DNA of 64,000 nucleotides from contig JADJOV010000007.1 of NCBI GenBank assembly GCA_016713585.1, positions 1 to 64,000 of the forward strand, given 5' to 3'. Of this stretch, positions 26,634 to 36,720 are shown in pieces. Numbering within the stretch: the stretch's first letter is position 1; every line of letters begins with the position of its first letter. The position numbers were made by a program, and so were the translations under genes. The notes under the pieces are model-generated. The model did no database searches, was not told where the DNA came from, and worked only from the letters and a program-made list of their open reading frames with translations. The DNA comes from Bdellovibrionales bacterium. GTDB lineage: Bacteria; Bdellovibrionota; Bdellovibrionia; Bdellovibrionales; Bdellovibrionaceae.

Positions 26634-29263
26634 ATGCAATTTAGATTTTTTGAACGATTTGGAAAATATGTTTTCTTAGAACGCCTAGGTCGAGGCGGAA
26701 TGGCCGAGGTTTACTTGGCCATTGCTCCAGGGGCCATTGGTGTTAACAAGCTTTATGCGGTCAAGAAAATTGTTTCAGAGAATCTCAACCAGAATTCGTA
26801 TGTGGACATGTTCAAAGAAGAAGCGCAAATCGCTATTCAGCTTCAGCATAACAATATCGTTTCTGTTCACGATTTTGGTTTCGAAAATGCACAGTTCTTT
26901 TTGGTCATGGAATATGTGCAGGGGAAAAATCTAGCGGCATTTTTGAAACAGGTAAAAAAGAAAAGAAAAATTCTTCCATTGCCTTTGGTAGCCTACATTA
27001 TGCACGAAATTACGGCCGGCCTGGAGTACGCCCATGGAGCCACGGCTCTGGGGACGGGTTTGCCACTGCATATTATTCATCGAGATATTAATCCTCATAA
27101 TATTATGGTGAGCTATTCTGGCGATATCAAAATTATCGATTTCGGAGTGGCCAAGGTCGCAAATCCCGCAGAGGAAGAGCTTCGAAAACGAAGCTCTGGT
27201 TTGGTTGGCAAAATTCACTATATGCCGCCGGAAATGGTTGGCGGACGTGAACTGGATCCGCGGAGCGATCAGTTTTCGCTCGGAGTACTTTTTTGGGAAC
27301 TAATTACGGGAAATAAGCTATTCGATGGAGAGACGGAAAAAGATATTCTTGAGAACATTAAAAAATGCAGAATTCCATCTATCAAACGACAGAATCCATT
27401 TGTAACGGACGAGCTGGAGCGAATTGTTCTTCGATGCTTGAAGGCTGATCCCAATGAACGATATCAAAAAACAACGGATCTTTTGAAAGATGTAAATTTC
27501 TATTTAACAAATAATTTTCCAGATTTCACTCAGAAAAACCTGCAAGAGTTCTTTAAGGGAATTGTGGGCGACGAAGAAGAAGAGGCCCAGCAAAGAATAC
27601 GATCATATTATAATATGCATTTTGGCGATGCGATGGGGAACGCCGCCTTAGCCGTACCGAAGTCGGCCCTGCCTCCCAAATTTCGACCACTTCCAAATGT
27701 TTCAGAGAGGGGTGAGACAGAGACGAATAATTCAGATAAACCCATCATTGTTCACCATCAGCATCAGCCTCAACCTGAGTCCGATGCGGCACCGTCGTCC
27801 CAATCTCGATCTCAAACCCAATCTCAATATCAATCGCATTCGCAATCCCATTCTCAAAACAGATCTAGGTCGTTGGGGCGAGAGTCCGCACACACTCGCG
27901 GATCAGAGATCCCATCGTTGACCCGAAAGCAAAGTAAGCAAGACAAAGTTGCTTTTAGTAAGGCTCTCTATACGAGCACGAAAATACACTCAAGAAAGCC
28001 TGATCCATCAAAATACAAAAATGCGAATCATCTATGGGGTTATTGCCTGTCTGTTCTTCTTTGGATTGGCCTACTTCACTCAGTCGAAGAATTTGTTTTC
28101 TCGGGCCCTGACGACGGGCAAGAGTGTACAGCCGTTTTCTGGAGATGTCTTTGAGGTTGGATCGATTAAGTATCTGAGCGCAAGGGACCAACAGGGTTGT
28201 TTGATAAATGCTGTGGGACAGTTGTCGTGCTGGGGTCGAAATGATTTAGGGCAGCTTGGACTAGGGGACGTGTCTAATTTTGAAAGTATTAGGGATGTCA
28301 CAGGTGCTTTTAAGTTTGAAAATGTTTCGCTTGGACCTGCTCACTCATGTGGTGTCACTCAAGTCCAGCTTGGTGGACAATTAAGAAAGCCGTTGAAATG
28401 TTGGGGGGACAATAGTGAGGGTCAACTTGGAGATTCCACTGTTAAAATGAGTTTGGTTCCAGTGACTGTGGATTTCGGAGTGGATTATTTAGAGACCTCA
28501 GTGGGACTTCATCATTCTTGTGGTTTGACCAAAGAAAAAACGGTCAAATGTTGGGGGCAAGGTACTTTCGGACAGCTTGGTGAGGCTTCGCACCAAAGGG
28601 CGGCCAAGCCTATTCCCGTGGGTTTGTCAGAACCAATTTCTGGAATTGCCAGTGGAGCAGAGCATGTCTGTGCTTTAAGCGAAACTGGCCGGATATACTG
28701 TTGGGGGCGCAATGACCTAGGACAAACAGGAACTTCTAAGGCGATTCAAGTCAGTGGCGAGGTTATTGGCGACATTGTAGTTCCGACGGCGATTCGGTCA
28801 TCATCAGTTTTTGTGGCACTCTCTCGCTCGGTGAACCCATGGCTGTGGGCTGACTCTACCAGGTGATATTGAGTGTTGGGGCAAGAACGAATATGGTCAG
28901 CTTGGCCTTGGGACGGCTGAGCCGACCCCAGTTCCGATGAAGGTTCAGGCCGAGAAGGGAGACAACTTGATTTTCTCCCAAATCGTCACGGGGAGATCTC
29001 ACACCTGCGCGGTTGATATGGATCGAAATCTATGGTGCTGGGGTCGAAATGATCGTGGTCAAATTGTGGCTAAGTCCCCAACAAAAGCTTTTCGGTTTCC
29101 AACTCGCATTGTGGGTGCGAGTGCCGTGTCCAAGGTGGCCCTTGGGGATGTTTTTACTTGTTGGACCCAAGGAGTAAATATATCTTGTTTGGGAGATCCC
29201 AAAATTGGGAATCCTCAGCGGTCTTCAGTTGAGGGGCGAGCTCCGGCGAGGATGGGGCCCTAG
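26634..29263 (+). pseudogene. membrane Ser/Thr protein kinase fused to RCC1 repeats, split by frameshifts
   Basis: Residues 1-~300 are a complete Hanks-type kinase: glycine loop RLGRGGMAEVYL, Lys in YAVKKI, HRDINPHNI, IDFGVAK and a PPE segment. A ~110-residue linker very rich in Ser/Gln follows (tandem TCTCAA-like codons at 27800-27870). A single membrane helix (IIYGVIACLFFFGLAYF) comes next, and then at least six RCC1 blades with the mark CWGxxxxGQ (LSCWGRNDLGQLG, LKCWGDNSEGQLG, VKCWGQGTFGQLG, IYCWGRNDLGQTG, IECWGKNEYGQLG, LWCWGRNDRGQ). Frame changes occur near 28018 (A run), 28820 (an extra TC) and 28836 (CCC where CCCC is needed). The RCC1 propeller would face the periplasm as a sensor. 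Confidence 0.85.
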
Positions 29264-29387
29264 TTGAAATAGTCTTTGTAGTCCTTGGAATTCAGGCAAG
29301 AGGTCTAGTCTAGCGACCCTTGACCGTCCGGCGAATCCTTTCCATAATTATTTCTAGTATTAACAATTAACTTTATGAGGTTTTTCA

Positions 29388-29642
29388 ATGTCTGATGATA
29401 TGAAAGCTGAAATCGAGCGTTTGCGAGCTGAGAATGAAGCCCTGAAAAATAAGAAATCGACATCCGGAACACTCTCGATGAAGGTCAGTGAAAAAGGAGC
29501 TCTTTCAATTTATGGAATGGGCCGTTTCCCAGTGACGCTATACAAAGAGCAATGGATTAAGCTCCTAGGGATTGCGGATGAAATTAAAAAATTCATAGCC
29601 GATAATGGTGACCGCTTGAAGGTCAAAGACAAAGACAATTAG
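29388..29642 (+). CDS. conserved small protein, 84 aa
   Basis: A short coiled N-terminus (AEIERLRAENEALKNKK) is followed by a compact domain SMKVSEKGALSIYGMGRFPVTLYKEQW ending in a charged tail. The SxKVSEKGALSxYGxGRFPVTLYxxQW block is one I have seen widely in delta-type and predatory bacteria, without known function. GAGG precedes the ATG at 7 nt. Monocistronic by position, convergent with pstB. Confidence 0.75.
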   Translation: MSDDMKAEIERLRAENEALKNKKSTSGTLSMKVSEKGALSIYGMGRFPVTLYKEQWIKLLGIADEIKKFIADNGDRLKVKDKDN

Positions 29643-29685
29643 ATTAGACAATTAGAATGAACCGATAGAACAGCAGAAGATGACT

Positions 29686-30534
29686 CTACCCAAAACGACC
29701 AGTGATATAGTTCTCTGTTCTTGAGTCCTTGGGAGTGGTGAACAAATCACCACTCGCGCCAAATTCAATCAGGTCCCCGATGTACATAAAAGCTGTGTAA
29801 TCAGAACAGCGAGCCGCTTGGTGCAAATTGTGTGTGACCAGAACAATTGTGACGTCTTTTTTTAGTTCACCAATCAGCTCTTCAATATTTCCTGTCGAGA
29901 TAGGATCTAAGGCAGAGGTCGGCTCATCAAGGAGAAGCATTTCTGGTTGGGTTGCTAAAGCTCGAGCAATACATACTCGTTGTTGTTGGCCCCCAGACAA
30001 AGACGTGGCGGAGCTATTGAGGCGATCTTTGACCTCAGTCCAAAGACCGGCCTGTTGTAAGGACTGTTCAACACGATCTTCCAAATAGCTTTTTTTGCGA
30101 ATCCCTCTGACTCGAAGTCCAAACGCAACATTTTCGTATATTGATTTCGGGAATGGGTTTGGTTTTTGAAAAACCATTCCAATTCGCATTCGGACTTCCA
30201 TTGGATCAATTTCTTTTGAAAGAATATTTTTGGCTTCGGGGTAAATTAAAATCTCGCCCTGATAAGTCACTTGGGAATACAGATCATGCATTCGATTAAA
30301 GCAGCGAAGAAGAGTGGTTTTTCCGCAACCAGAAGGGCCGATCATGGCCGTGATTTTATTTGAATGAATTTTCATCGAGACCTGATTAAGGACTCGCTTC
30401 GATCCGTAGGAAAAGCTCAATTTTTTGACTTCTGCTCTTAATAAATTTGATTCAGGAGATTCCAATTTGAGTGCTTCAGCTTTTGCGCTGTCTGATTTGT
30501 GGATCAAAGACTGATTGTGTAATTGACTCGACAT
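29686..30534 (-). CDS. pstB: phosphate ABC transporter ATP-binding protein
   Basis: 282 aa. Walker A GPSGCGKTTLLRCFNR, Q-loop FQKPNPFPKS, signature LSGGQQQR, Walker B LLLDEPTSALDP and H-loop VTHN are all intact; the FNRMHDL and KPNPFPKSIYENV segments are specific for PstB. The N-terminus is ~30 residues longer than usual. Last gene of pstSCAB; no phoU follows. Confidence 0.96.
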   Translation of the reverse strand: MSSQLHNQSLIHKSDSAKAEALKLESPESNLLRAEVKKLSFSYGSKRVLNQVSMKIHSNKITAMIGPSGCGKTTLLRCFNRMHDLYSQVTYQGEILIYPEAKNILSKEIDPMEVRMRIGMVFQKPNPFPKSIYENVAFGLRVRGIRKKSYLEDRVEQSLQQAGLWTEVKDRLNSSATSLSGGQQQRVCIARALATQPEMLLLDEPTSALDPISTGNIEELIGELKKDVTIVLVTHNLHQAARCSDYTAFMYIGDLIEFGASGDLFTTPKDSRTENYITGRFG

Positions 30535-30548
30535 TCTATTTCCCTAAT

Positions 30549-31457
30549 TTACCAATTAAATTTTTTTCTAAAACGATAACGAATATAAATAGCCATGCCG
30601 TTCATTAATAGTGTCATCACGAGGAGCACGATTCCTGTGGCCGCCGCATTCACATGAAAATCAGCCTGGGGTCTTGATAGCCAATTGAACATCTGAATCG
30701 GCATGACTGTAAACGGGTCTTTTAGCCATTGAAAGCTTAAAAATGGAAAATCAGGCTGAATGGGGCTGGTCGGCAAGAAGGCGATAAAAGTCAGGGCCCC
30801 AATTGTAATCAGGGGCGCTGTCTCACCGATAGCTCTGGACAAAGAAATAATAACGCCAGTGAGAATTCCACCCGAACTATAGGGAAGAACATGATTCCAA
30901 ATGGTCTGCCAGCGACTGGCCCCAAGAGCAAAAGAAGCTTCACGAATTGAGTTTGGAATGGTGCGGATAGACTCCCGTGTCGCAACAATAATAATCGGCA
31001 AAACCAAGAGTCCGAGCGTGAGTCCTGCGGTCAGGATGCTTCGGCCAAATCCAAACTCATAAACAAATATTCCAAGGGCCATCAATCCAAAAGTGATGGA
31101 AGGTATTCCGGCAAGATTGGAAATATTAATTTCAATCATTTGGGTCAGGAAATTCTTTGGAGCATATTCTTCCAAGTAGATGCCGGCAGCGATCCCCAGA
31201 GGGATGGCAAAAACTGCAGTTGTAATCATCACACAGAGAGTTCCGACCCAGGCCGACAGAATCCCCGCCTGCTCAGCAAAGCGAGAAGGAAAGTTTGTGA
31301 AAAAAAGAATATTGATTCGCGGAACTCCTGTAACGGCCAAATCCCAAATTAATGTAATCAAGGTTAGAAAAGAAAACAATAGAACTAACAAGCCTATATA
31401 ACAAAAAATCATATCTTGTTTTTGTCGAAGCTGAATATTCTTAAGATGCGGAGACAT
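30549..31457 (-). CDS. pstA: phosphate ABC transporter permease PstA
   Basis: 302 aa from the ATG at 31457, which overlaps the pstC stop (TAATG) and has AGGAG upstream. Six membrane segments and the permease loop 'EASFALGASRWQTIWNHVLPYSSGGI' with the EAA-type contact to PstB. 'GIPSITFGLMALGIFV' is typical of PstA. The frame stays open upstream within pstC, but that start is not supported. Confidence 0.94.
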   Translation of the reverse strand: MSPHLKNIQLRQKQDMIFCYIGLLVLLFSFLTLITLIWDLAVTGVPRINILFFTNFPSRFAEQAGILSAWVGTLCVMITTAVFAIPLGIAAGIYLEEYAPKNFLTQMIEINISNLAGIPSITFGLMALGIFVYEFGFGRSILTAGLTLGLLVLPIIIVATRESIRTIPNSIREASFALGASRWQTIWNHVLPYSSGGILTGVIISLSRAIGETAPLITIGALTFIAFLPTSPIQPDFPFLSFQWLKDPFTVMPIQMFNWLSRPQADFHVNAAATGIVLLVMTLLMNGMAIYIRYRFRKKFNW

Positions 31458-32349
31458 TACTCTTTCTCCTGATATTTCTTCCGGAGCCAAACGCCGAAAA
31501 TATTTAAACTGAGCGTGATCACAAGGAGAGTGAGTCCAGCCACATATATTGAACGATATCCGATCGAGCCATGGGGTAAATCTCCCAAACTAACTTGAAC
31601 AATAAAGGCAGTGATTGTTTCAGAGGGCTCCAGCGGATTCCAGGTGAGATTTGGCTGCATTCCCGCAGCAATTGCGACGACCATTGTTTCGCCCAAAGCT
31701 CTAGAAATTGCCAAAATATACGCGGAGGTCATTCCTGAAAAAGCAGCGGGTATCACAACTCGGAAGACAGTTTGGAGACGAGAAGATCCCAAGGCAAAGG
31801 AAGCTTCTCTTAAATGTATAGGGACGCTCCGCATGGCATCTTCACTCAGGAAGCTGACATAAGGGACAATCATGATTCCGATCACCAGGCCTGCGCTCAA
31901 AACGTTAAAACCACTGAGCGATGGAAATATTTTCTGTAAGATTGGTGTCACAAAAAGAAGGGCGAAATATCCGTAGACGACGGTTGGGACGGCGGCCAAG
32001 AGTTCCAGGAGGGGTTTTAGAATTTCGCGGAGTCTGGGTTTTACATATTCACTCAAGAAGGCAGCGCAATTGTTCCCAGCGGAATTGCCACAAGGAGAGC
32101 GATGATGGTCGTCATCAAGGTTCCGCTGATTAGGGGCCTAATTCCATAAGAGGGGTTAGCAAACAGAGGGGTCCACTCGTGGCCAGTAAGAAATTCTTTC
32201 AAAGAGACTTCTTTAAAGAAGGGCAAGGACTCACTCACCAAAATGTAGACGATGGCTAAGGTGACAAAAATGGAAGAGGCCGCTGCTAAGAAAAGCACGG
32301 CCTCAATACAACGATCTTGAATCTTTCGTCGTCTGCGAATCCAAATCAC
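31457..32349 (-). pseudogene. pstC: phosphate ABC transporter permease PstC, one frameshift
   Basis: The N-terminal part (32349 to ~32063) and C-terminal part (to 31457) read in different frames. Near 32062 the sequence ATTGC-GCTGCC lacks one base; restoring it gives AIPLGTIAAAFLSEYVKPRL, the normal PstC sequence. Both permease halves, including 'EASFALGSSRLQTVFRVVIP', are otherwise complete. The ATG overlaps the pstS stop. A pst operon with broken pstC would not transport phosphate, so sequencing error is likely. Confidence 0.88.
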
Positions 32350-33419
32350 TCGACTCGTCCTTCGCGCTTCATCAGTTCTTCAATTCGGAAGCCAACTTCA
32401 GAATGACCACCAAAGACTGTCCCCAGTTTCGCTTTTTTCAAATGCTCAAGTCCAATCTCGTAGGCCTTTGCCGGCAATGCGACATATTTAACTTCGGGAA
32501 CCAACTGACTAGACTTTTTCAGGTAAAATTCGACAAAAGAACGAACCTCAGGACGAGCCAAGGAGGCCTCGTTGACGTAGATGAAAACCGGTCTTGAGAG
32601 CGGAAAGTAAGTTCCGTTTTCAACGGTCTCTTTTGACGGAAGTACTCCTTCATTCTTCTTTGGAGACTTCTCTCCCCCAATGATAGCAATAGCCTTTAAC
32701 TTTGCTTTATTTTCGGCATAATAGGCGAGTGGAATATAGCCAAGTGAAAACTTATCAGTGGAGACGCCCATGACAAGGGTGTTATCGTCTTCACTCGCCG
32801 TGTAGTCGCCCCGTGAAGCCTTTGCTTTGCCAACAATAGCTTCAGTGAAATAGTCGAAGGTTCCAGAGTCAGATCCTGCTCCGTAAAGCTTCAGGTTCTC
32901 TTGAGGCCAGGCTGGATTGATTTGACTCCATTTAGTAATCTTTCCTTGGGCTGCAGGTTCCCAAATTTTCTTCAAGTCCTCAACTTTGATCTCATTCAGT
33001 CAGTTATTTTTTCCATTCACCACAACAACCGTGGCGTCATAAGCGACGGGGAGTTCAATATATTTTACGTTTGAAGTTTTGCAGATTGCCATTTCGCTGG
33101 CCTGAATCGGTCGAGAGGCATCCTGAATATCTGTTTCCCCACGGCAGAACTTTTTAAAGCCGCCTCCGGTCCCTGAAATGCCAACAGTCACTTTAACTTT
33201 CCCTTTTTGTTCTTTTTGAAACTCTTCGGCCATGGCTTCAGTGATGGGAAATACAGTGCTTGAGCCATCAGCAGTGATTGTGCCCGCTTTGAGTTCAGCA
33301 GCAAGGGTCTTTGAAGTTGTCATCACTCCCAAGGCGATTAAAAAAGCTCCAGAGAGAAGAAATCCTCGGGCCAAATTGCTCTTATTATGACCGGACAAGT
33401 TGCTTTCAAGATTCTGCAT
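32346..33419 (-). pseudogene. pstS: phosphate-binding protein PstS, in-frame TGA
   Basis: A signal peptide (to about residue 40) is followed by ITADGSSTVFPITEAMAEEF and VGISGTGGGFKKFCRGETDI, both phosphate-contacting blocks, then ...VVVNGKNN, TGA at 33000-33002, then LNEIKVEDLKKIW in the same frame. PstS proteins have Trp at this place (N-x-W...LKKIW), so the TGA reads as TGG with one base changed. ATG 33419 is chosen for AAGGGG upstream. First gene of the operon. Confidence 0.88.
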
Positions 33420-33508
33420 AACCACCCCTTTTCTAAAGTCATCACATTTGGTTGTGATGACTCATTTGTTGTTGATTCCCGCACACCCTACAAAACTTTA
33501 GGTCGAAA

Positions 33509-33531
33509 GAAACGTTAGGATTTGGTTAAGA
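33509..33531 (-). promoter_or_regulatory. possible Pho-type box upstream of pstS
   Basis: On the minus strand CTTAACCAAATCCTAACGTTTC holds two TTAAC-like half sites 11 bp apart, about 90-110 bp upstream of the pstS start. Direct repeats with an 11-bp period are typical of PhoB/PhoP boxes, but the match to any one consensus is partial. Confidence 0.3.
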
Positions 33532-33627
33532 TAAGCCTTTTTCTTGCGTCAGCAAGGGAAAAACATGGCTGTTGGCCATATTGCGTAAGGGGCCGAAAAG
33601 ACGCTCCCTAAAGATTAGAAATCGAGT

Positions 33628-34113
33628 TCAGTTTGATCCATTGTGAAGAAAAAGTTTGAAATTTTGAGGCCCGGATTGGTTGATGTCCAAGGAGCCTCCA
33701 ACTTCAATGGATCCATCCAAGAGGCAAGTCATTTGGGCCAGCGAGGCAGTGATAACTTCTGCATTCTCCGCCCGAACCAAGAAACGATTTTTTAGGTATC
33801 CCACGCTGACGAGCTCAAGGTTATCTACGACTTTCTCATCGGTTTGGTCATTTTCCGATGACTCGATTCGCTGGGTGACCTTCCAGACTCTAGTTATTCC
33901 ATCGAAGTTTCTGGTTGTCATAAACTCGCCCTGAAGTCCAATGACTTGAGCAAAGCAGATCTGGGTGATCTCAGAAGGCATTTGGCGGTTCATAGCACAG
34001 GAAGTCTCAAGAACAGCGCCCGGGGGCCTGATCTCAGCCTGGACTGATATAGATGAGGTTAATAAGAGAAATGTGGTGATTATTGTGCTGGTTGACAAGG
34101 CAGTGATTTTCAT
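33628..34113 (-). CDS. secreted protein of unknown function, 161 aa
   Basis: A clear signal peptide (MKITALSTSTIITTFLLLTS..., cleavage after VQA) is followed by a beta-rich domain with three Cys (TSCAM, QICFA, MTCLL). GAGAG precedes the ATG. It may belong to the same loose family as the secreted protein at 36135 (similar size and layout), but I see no convincing sequence match. Lies upstream of pstS on the same strand, about 200 bp apart. Confidence 0.7.
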   Translation of the reverse strand: MKITALSTSTIITTFLLLTSSISVQAEIRPPGAVLETSCAMNRQMPSEITQICFAQVIGLQGEFMTTRNFDGITRVWKVTQRIESSENDQTDEKVVDNLELVSVGYLKNRFLVRAENAEVITASLAQMTCLLDGSIEVGGSLDINQSGPQNFKLFLHNGSN

Positions 34114-34307
34114 AAACTCTCCATGAGTTGGTGGGGATAGGCTTCGTTATCAATGCCCATAGCACAGGCTATGCCAACCATAAAAAGTTCTTATGGTGAA
34201 ACTAGGGCGATTATAGAAATTTTGGAGCCTTTTTGGGTGGGAATAGTTTGGAACCATGACCCTAAGAAAGGTGCAAAATGGAACCTTCACAGTTTGGAGT
34301 TTGAAAG

Positions 34308-35722
34308 ATGACATCAATGACAGAAGTATTTGCGCAGCAAGTCGTTTTTGCCAAGAAACTCCGAACATCCACTTTGGCAAGTCGGATTGAAATCCTGAAA
34401 AAACTCGATTTCGTTGTGCGTCGTAGGCAGGAAGAGATCTTAGATTGTCTGCAGTTCGATTTTTCAAAGGCACCGACAGAAACCCTGCTGACCGAGGTTT
34501 TACCCTTGCTCTCGGAGCTGGATTTTTGCCTAAGACACCTAAAATCTTGGATGAAGCCAAAGAAAGTGGCAACTCCTTTACTTCTTTTGGGTCAAGAAGC
34601 GAAATAGTATTGGAACCCCGTGGAAGTTGTTTAATTATAGCGCCATGGAATTATCCGTTTTATTTAGCTCTAGCTCCTTTGGTGGCGGCTATTGCTGCGG
34701 GCAACACGGTGATTCTTAAGCCGTCAGAACTAACTGCGCAAACTTCGCGGCTCATTGCTTCTATTTGTGCAGAGGTCTTTCCCCCTGAGCACGTAGCTGT
34801 TTTTCTCGGTGGCAAAGAGGTTTCTGAAGAGCTCCTCAAGCTAAAGTTCGATCATATATTTTTTACTGGGAGTACGACGGTTGGGAAGCTCGTCATGCGA
34901 GCCGCGGCAGAGAATCTGACAACGGTCATTCTTGAGTTAGGTGGGAAATCTCCAACAGTCGTGGATTCCACCTGTGATATCGAGTGGGCGGCAAAGAAAA
35001 TAGCTTGGGGGAAATCCGTGAATGCGGGACAGACCTGCGTTGCTCCAGATTATGTTTTTGTCCATCAAAGTGTTTTTGAAAAATTTAGGACCCTCTATTT
35101 GCAAAATATTGAAATGTTCTATCCTGCCAGTAGTTTCAACCAGGACTTTGCAAGAATTATTAATCGCAATCACGGGGAGCGTTTGGCTTCGATGCTTGCT
35201 CCAGCAGAACTTCAGGGGGCGAGCACCGTTCTAAAGGGGGCAGCGCCCAACCATCAACAGCGTATGCTTCCGGCGGTGGTCGATTTAAGGGATAAGAAAA
35301 TTCATTTTGAAAAGCTGTCTCTGATGACTGAGGAGATCTTTGGTCCGATACTACCCCTACTCTGCTATGAGAATATCGAGGAAGTGATTGAGGCAATCAA
35401 TTTCCGAGAAAAGCCACTGGCGCTATATATTTTCTCAAAGGACAAGGTGACCCAACGGCGCCTGATTGAATCCACTTCTTCGGGCGGGGTTGTTGTCAAT
35501 GATGTCCTTGTGCATTTGCTCAATCCAAATTTGCCCTTTGGTGGCGTTAACCAGAGCGGTCATGGGAGCTATCATGGATATTACGGTTTTAGGGCGTTCT
35601 CTCATGAAAAAGCTGTTTTACGACAAGGAATTTTTGGGCGGCTCTTGGCAATATTGTTTCCGCCCTATACTCCCGTGAAGCAAAAAATTGCAGAATTTCT
35701 GGTTCGATTCAGAATTCATTGA
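34308..35722 (+). pseudogene. aldehyde dehydrogenase (ALDH3-like), one frameshift
   Basis: NAD(P)-dependent oxidation of aldehydes to acids is expected. The frame from 34308 changes near 34590: one T missing in CTTCTTTTGGG; restoring it gives LLLFGSRSEIVLEPRG. The rest is intact: APWNYPFYLAL, the FFTGSTTVGK glycine motif, ILELGGKSP with general-base Glu and NAGQTCVAPD with the catalytic Cys. The C-terminal hydrophobic tail (GIFGRLLAILFPPYTPVKQK) resembles membrane-bound ALDH3 proteins. Likely functional apart from the lesion. Confidence 0.88.
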
Positions 35723-35867
35723 GAATTCCTATCAGGTTAATTGATCTTATTTTTGAATCTCGCCGATTTGGTGTTCCCGATTTTCACTATTTTTTGTCTT
35801 TGTAGCAAATCTCCAACCCCAAATGTTCCTATTGGTAGGTATCCTTTGCGTGTCTGGAGCTTTTTCG

Positions 35868-35888
35868 TTTTTTTTTTTGGGGGGGGGG
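35868..35888. repeat. T11-G10 homopolymer junction
   Basis: Eleven T are followed directly by ten G and then a GC-rich run (AGGGCGCG...CCCGGGGCGGGGGC). This is unlike anything else in the window and looks like a phase-variable tract or an assembly/gap-filling artefact. It sits in the 410-bp gap between the aldehyde dehydrogenase and the next secreted protein. Confidence 0.6.
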
Positions 35889-35955
35889 AGGGCGCGTTCA
35901 ACCCGGGGCGGGGGCTGTCTGGTTAAAACCCTATTTGCGCAGCACGGTCTCTGAA

Positions 35956-36111
35956 ATGGACTGGAAAAGAGACCTCTTTTTGGAGTTGGACAAGAATTTC
36001 CATAACCCGAGCGAAGGCGTCTTTTCAAGCCCATTACTTCAACAGAGAATGGGTTTACTTCGTGAAAAGTTGCGCCAACAAGCGGTTCATGAAAAATGCG
36101 TTTTCCAATAG
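35956..36111 (+). CDS. short open frame, probable C-terminal part of a damaged gene
   Basis: ATG 35956 to TAG 36111 gives 51 residues (MDWKRDLFLELDKNFHNPSE...AVHEKCVFQ). The frame is open further upstream through the GC-rich tract (…VWLKPYLRSTVSE). No ribosome-binding site precedes the ATG. Composition is protein-like (helical, charged); the natural start may lie across the homopolymer junction. Low confidence. Confidence 0.3.
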   Translation: MDWKRDLFLELDKNFHNPSEGVFSSPLLQQRMGLLREKLRQQAVHEKCVFQ

Positions 36112-36134
36112 AATGATCAGTTCGCCTTGGCTTC

Positions 36135-36587
36135 TTACGGAACCATGTGCACGAGAACAGTAATTTGCTTTCCCTCAAGCTTGTGTACCTCAAAGGCATT
36201 TTTAAGTGCGAGGCTTCCATCGCCACCAGCTGCGGTCAAATATGTTTTAGTCTGGTAACCTTCCGGAGTGACTTCCAGAACAGTGCTAACTGCGTCGTCA
36301 TAGAAAAATACTTTACCCTGTCTTCCTGCCGTGCCTTGGAGAAGGTTTTCTGTGCCATTAAGAATATATTCCTTAACAAGGCATACAAAAACTTTATCGC
36401 CAGAAAAGGAGGTTTCCTCATGACATTGCTTCATAAGCTGACCTAGATTTAATGTAAAAGTCCGGCGAACGGCCTTAACGACTCCGAGATCATCCTGCAC
36501 TGCCGCTCTAGATGAGTTTCCAGAGAGAACGACCGAGGCTCCAATTAAAACTCCAAGAAAAAAAGTCTTCAAAAATTGCACGCTCAC
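36135..36587 (-). CDS. secreted protein of unknown function, 150 aa
   Basis: Starts with GTG at 36587, with AAAGGAG at 7-nt spacing. The signal peptide (MSVQFLKTFFLGVLIGASVV, cleavage near SRA-A) is followed by a domain with two Cys (KQCHEE and FVCLVK) that may form a disulfide. No family recognised. A long overlapping minus frame (35747-36226) in another phase is not a gene. Confidence 0.72.
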   Translation of the reverse strand: MSVQFLKTFFLGVLIGASVVLSGNSSRAAVQDDLGVVKAVRRTFTLNLGQLMKQCHEETSFSGDKVFVCLVKEYILNGTENLLQGTAGRQGKVFFYDDAVSTVLEVTPEGYQTKTYLTAAGGDGSLALKNAFEVHKLEGKQITVLVHMVP

Positions 36588-36720
36588 TTTTCAACTCCTT
36601 TGTTTAAACGACAAAAGCTTGACCCAAAAGCCCACGCCTTGCAAGAAATATATTTAGGGCGGTTCAACGACGGTAGTCTAAACGGAAAATTTAAGGCGGA
36701 TTTGGAGAACTTGCGGCCCC

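Noticed and set aside
17565..33002. Alternative genetic code with TGA as Trp
   Set aside because: TGA ends def, fmt and rpe at overlap junctions and TGG is used freely; the few in-frame TGA are better explained as errors or mutations.
34150..34572. 140-codon minus-strand frame opposite the aldehyde dehydrogenase
   Set aside because: Shadow of the conserved coding sequence on the other strand.
35747..36226. 159-codon minus-strand frame
   Set aside because: Crosses the T11-G10 tract, overlaps the end of the better supported secreted-protein gene and is Arg/Pro-rich without domain features.
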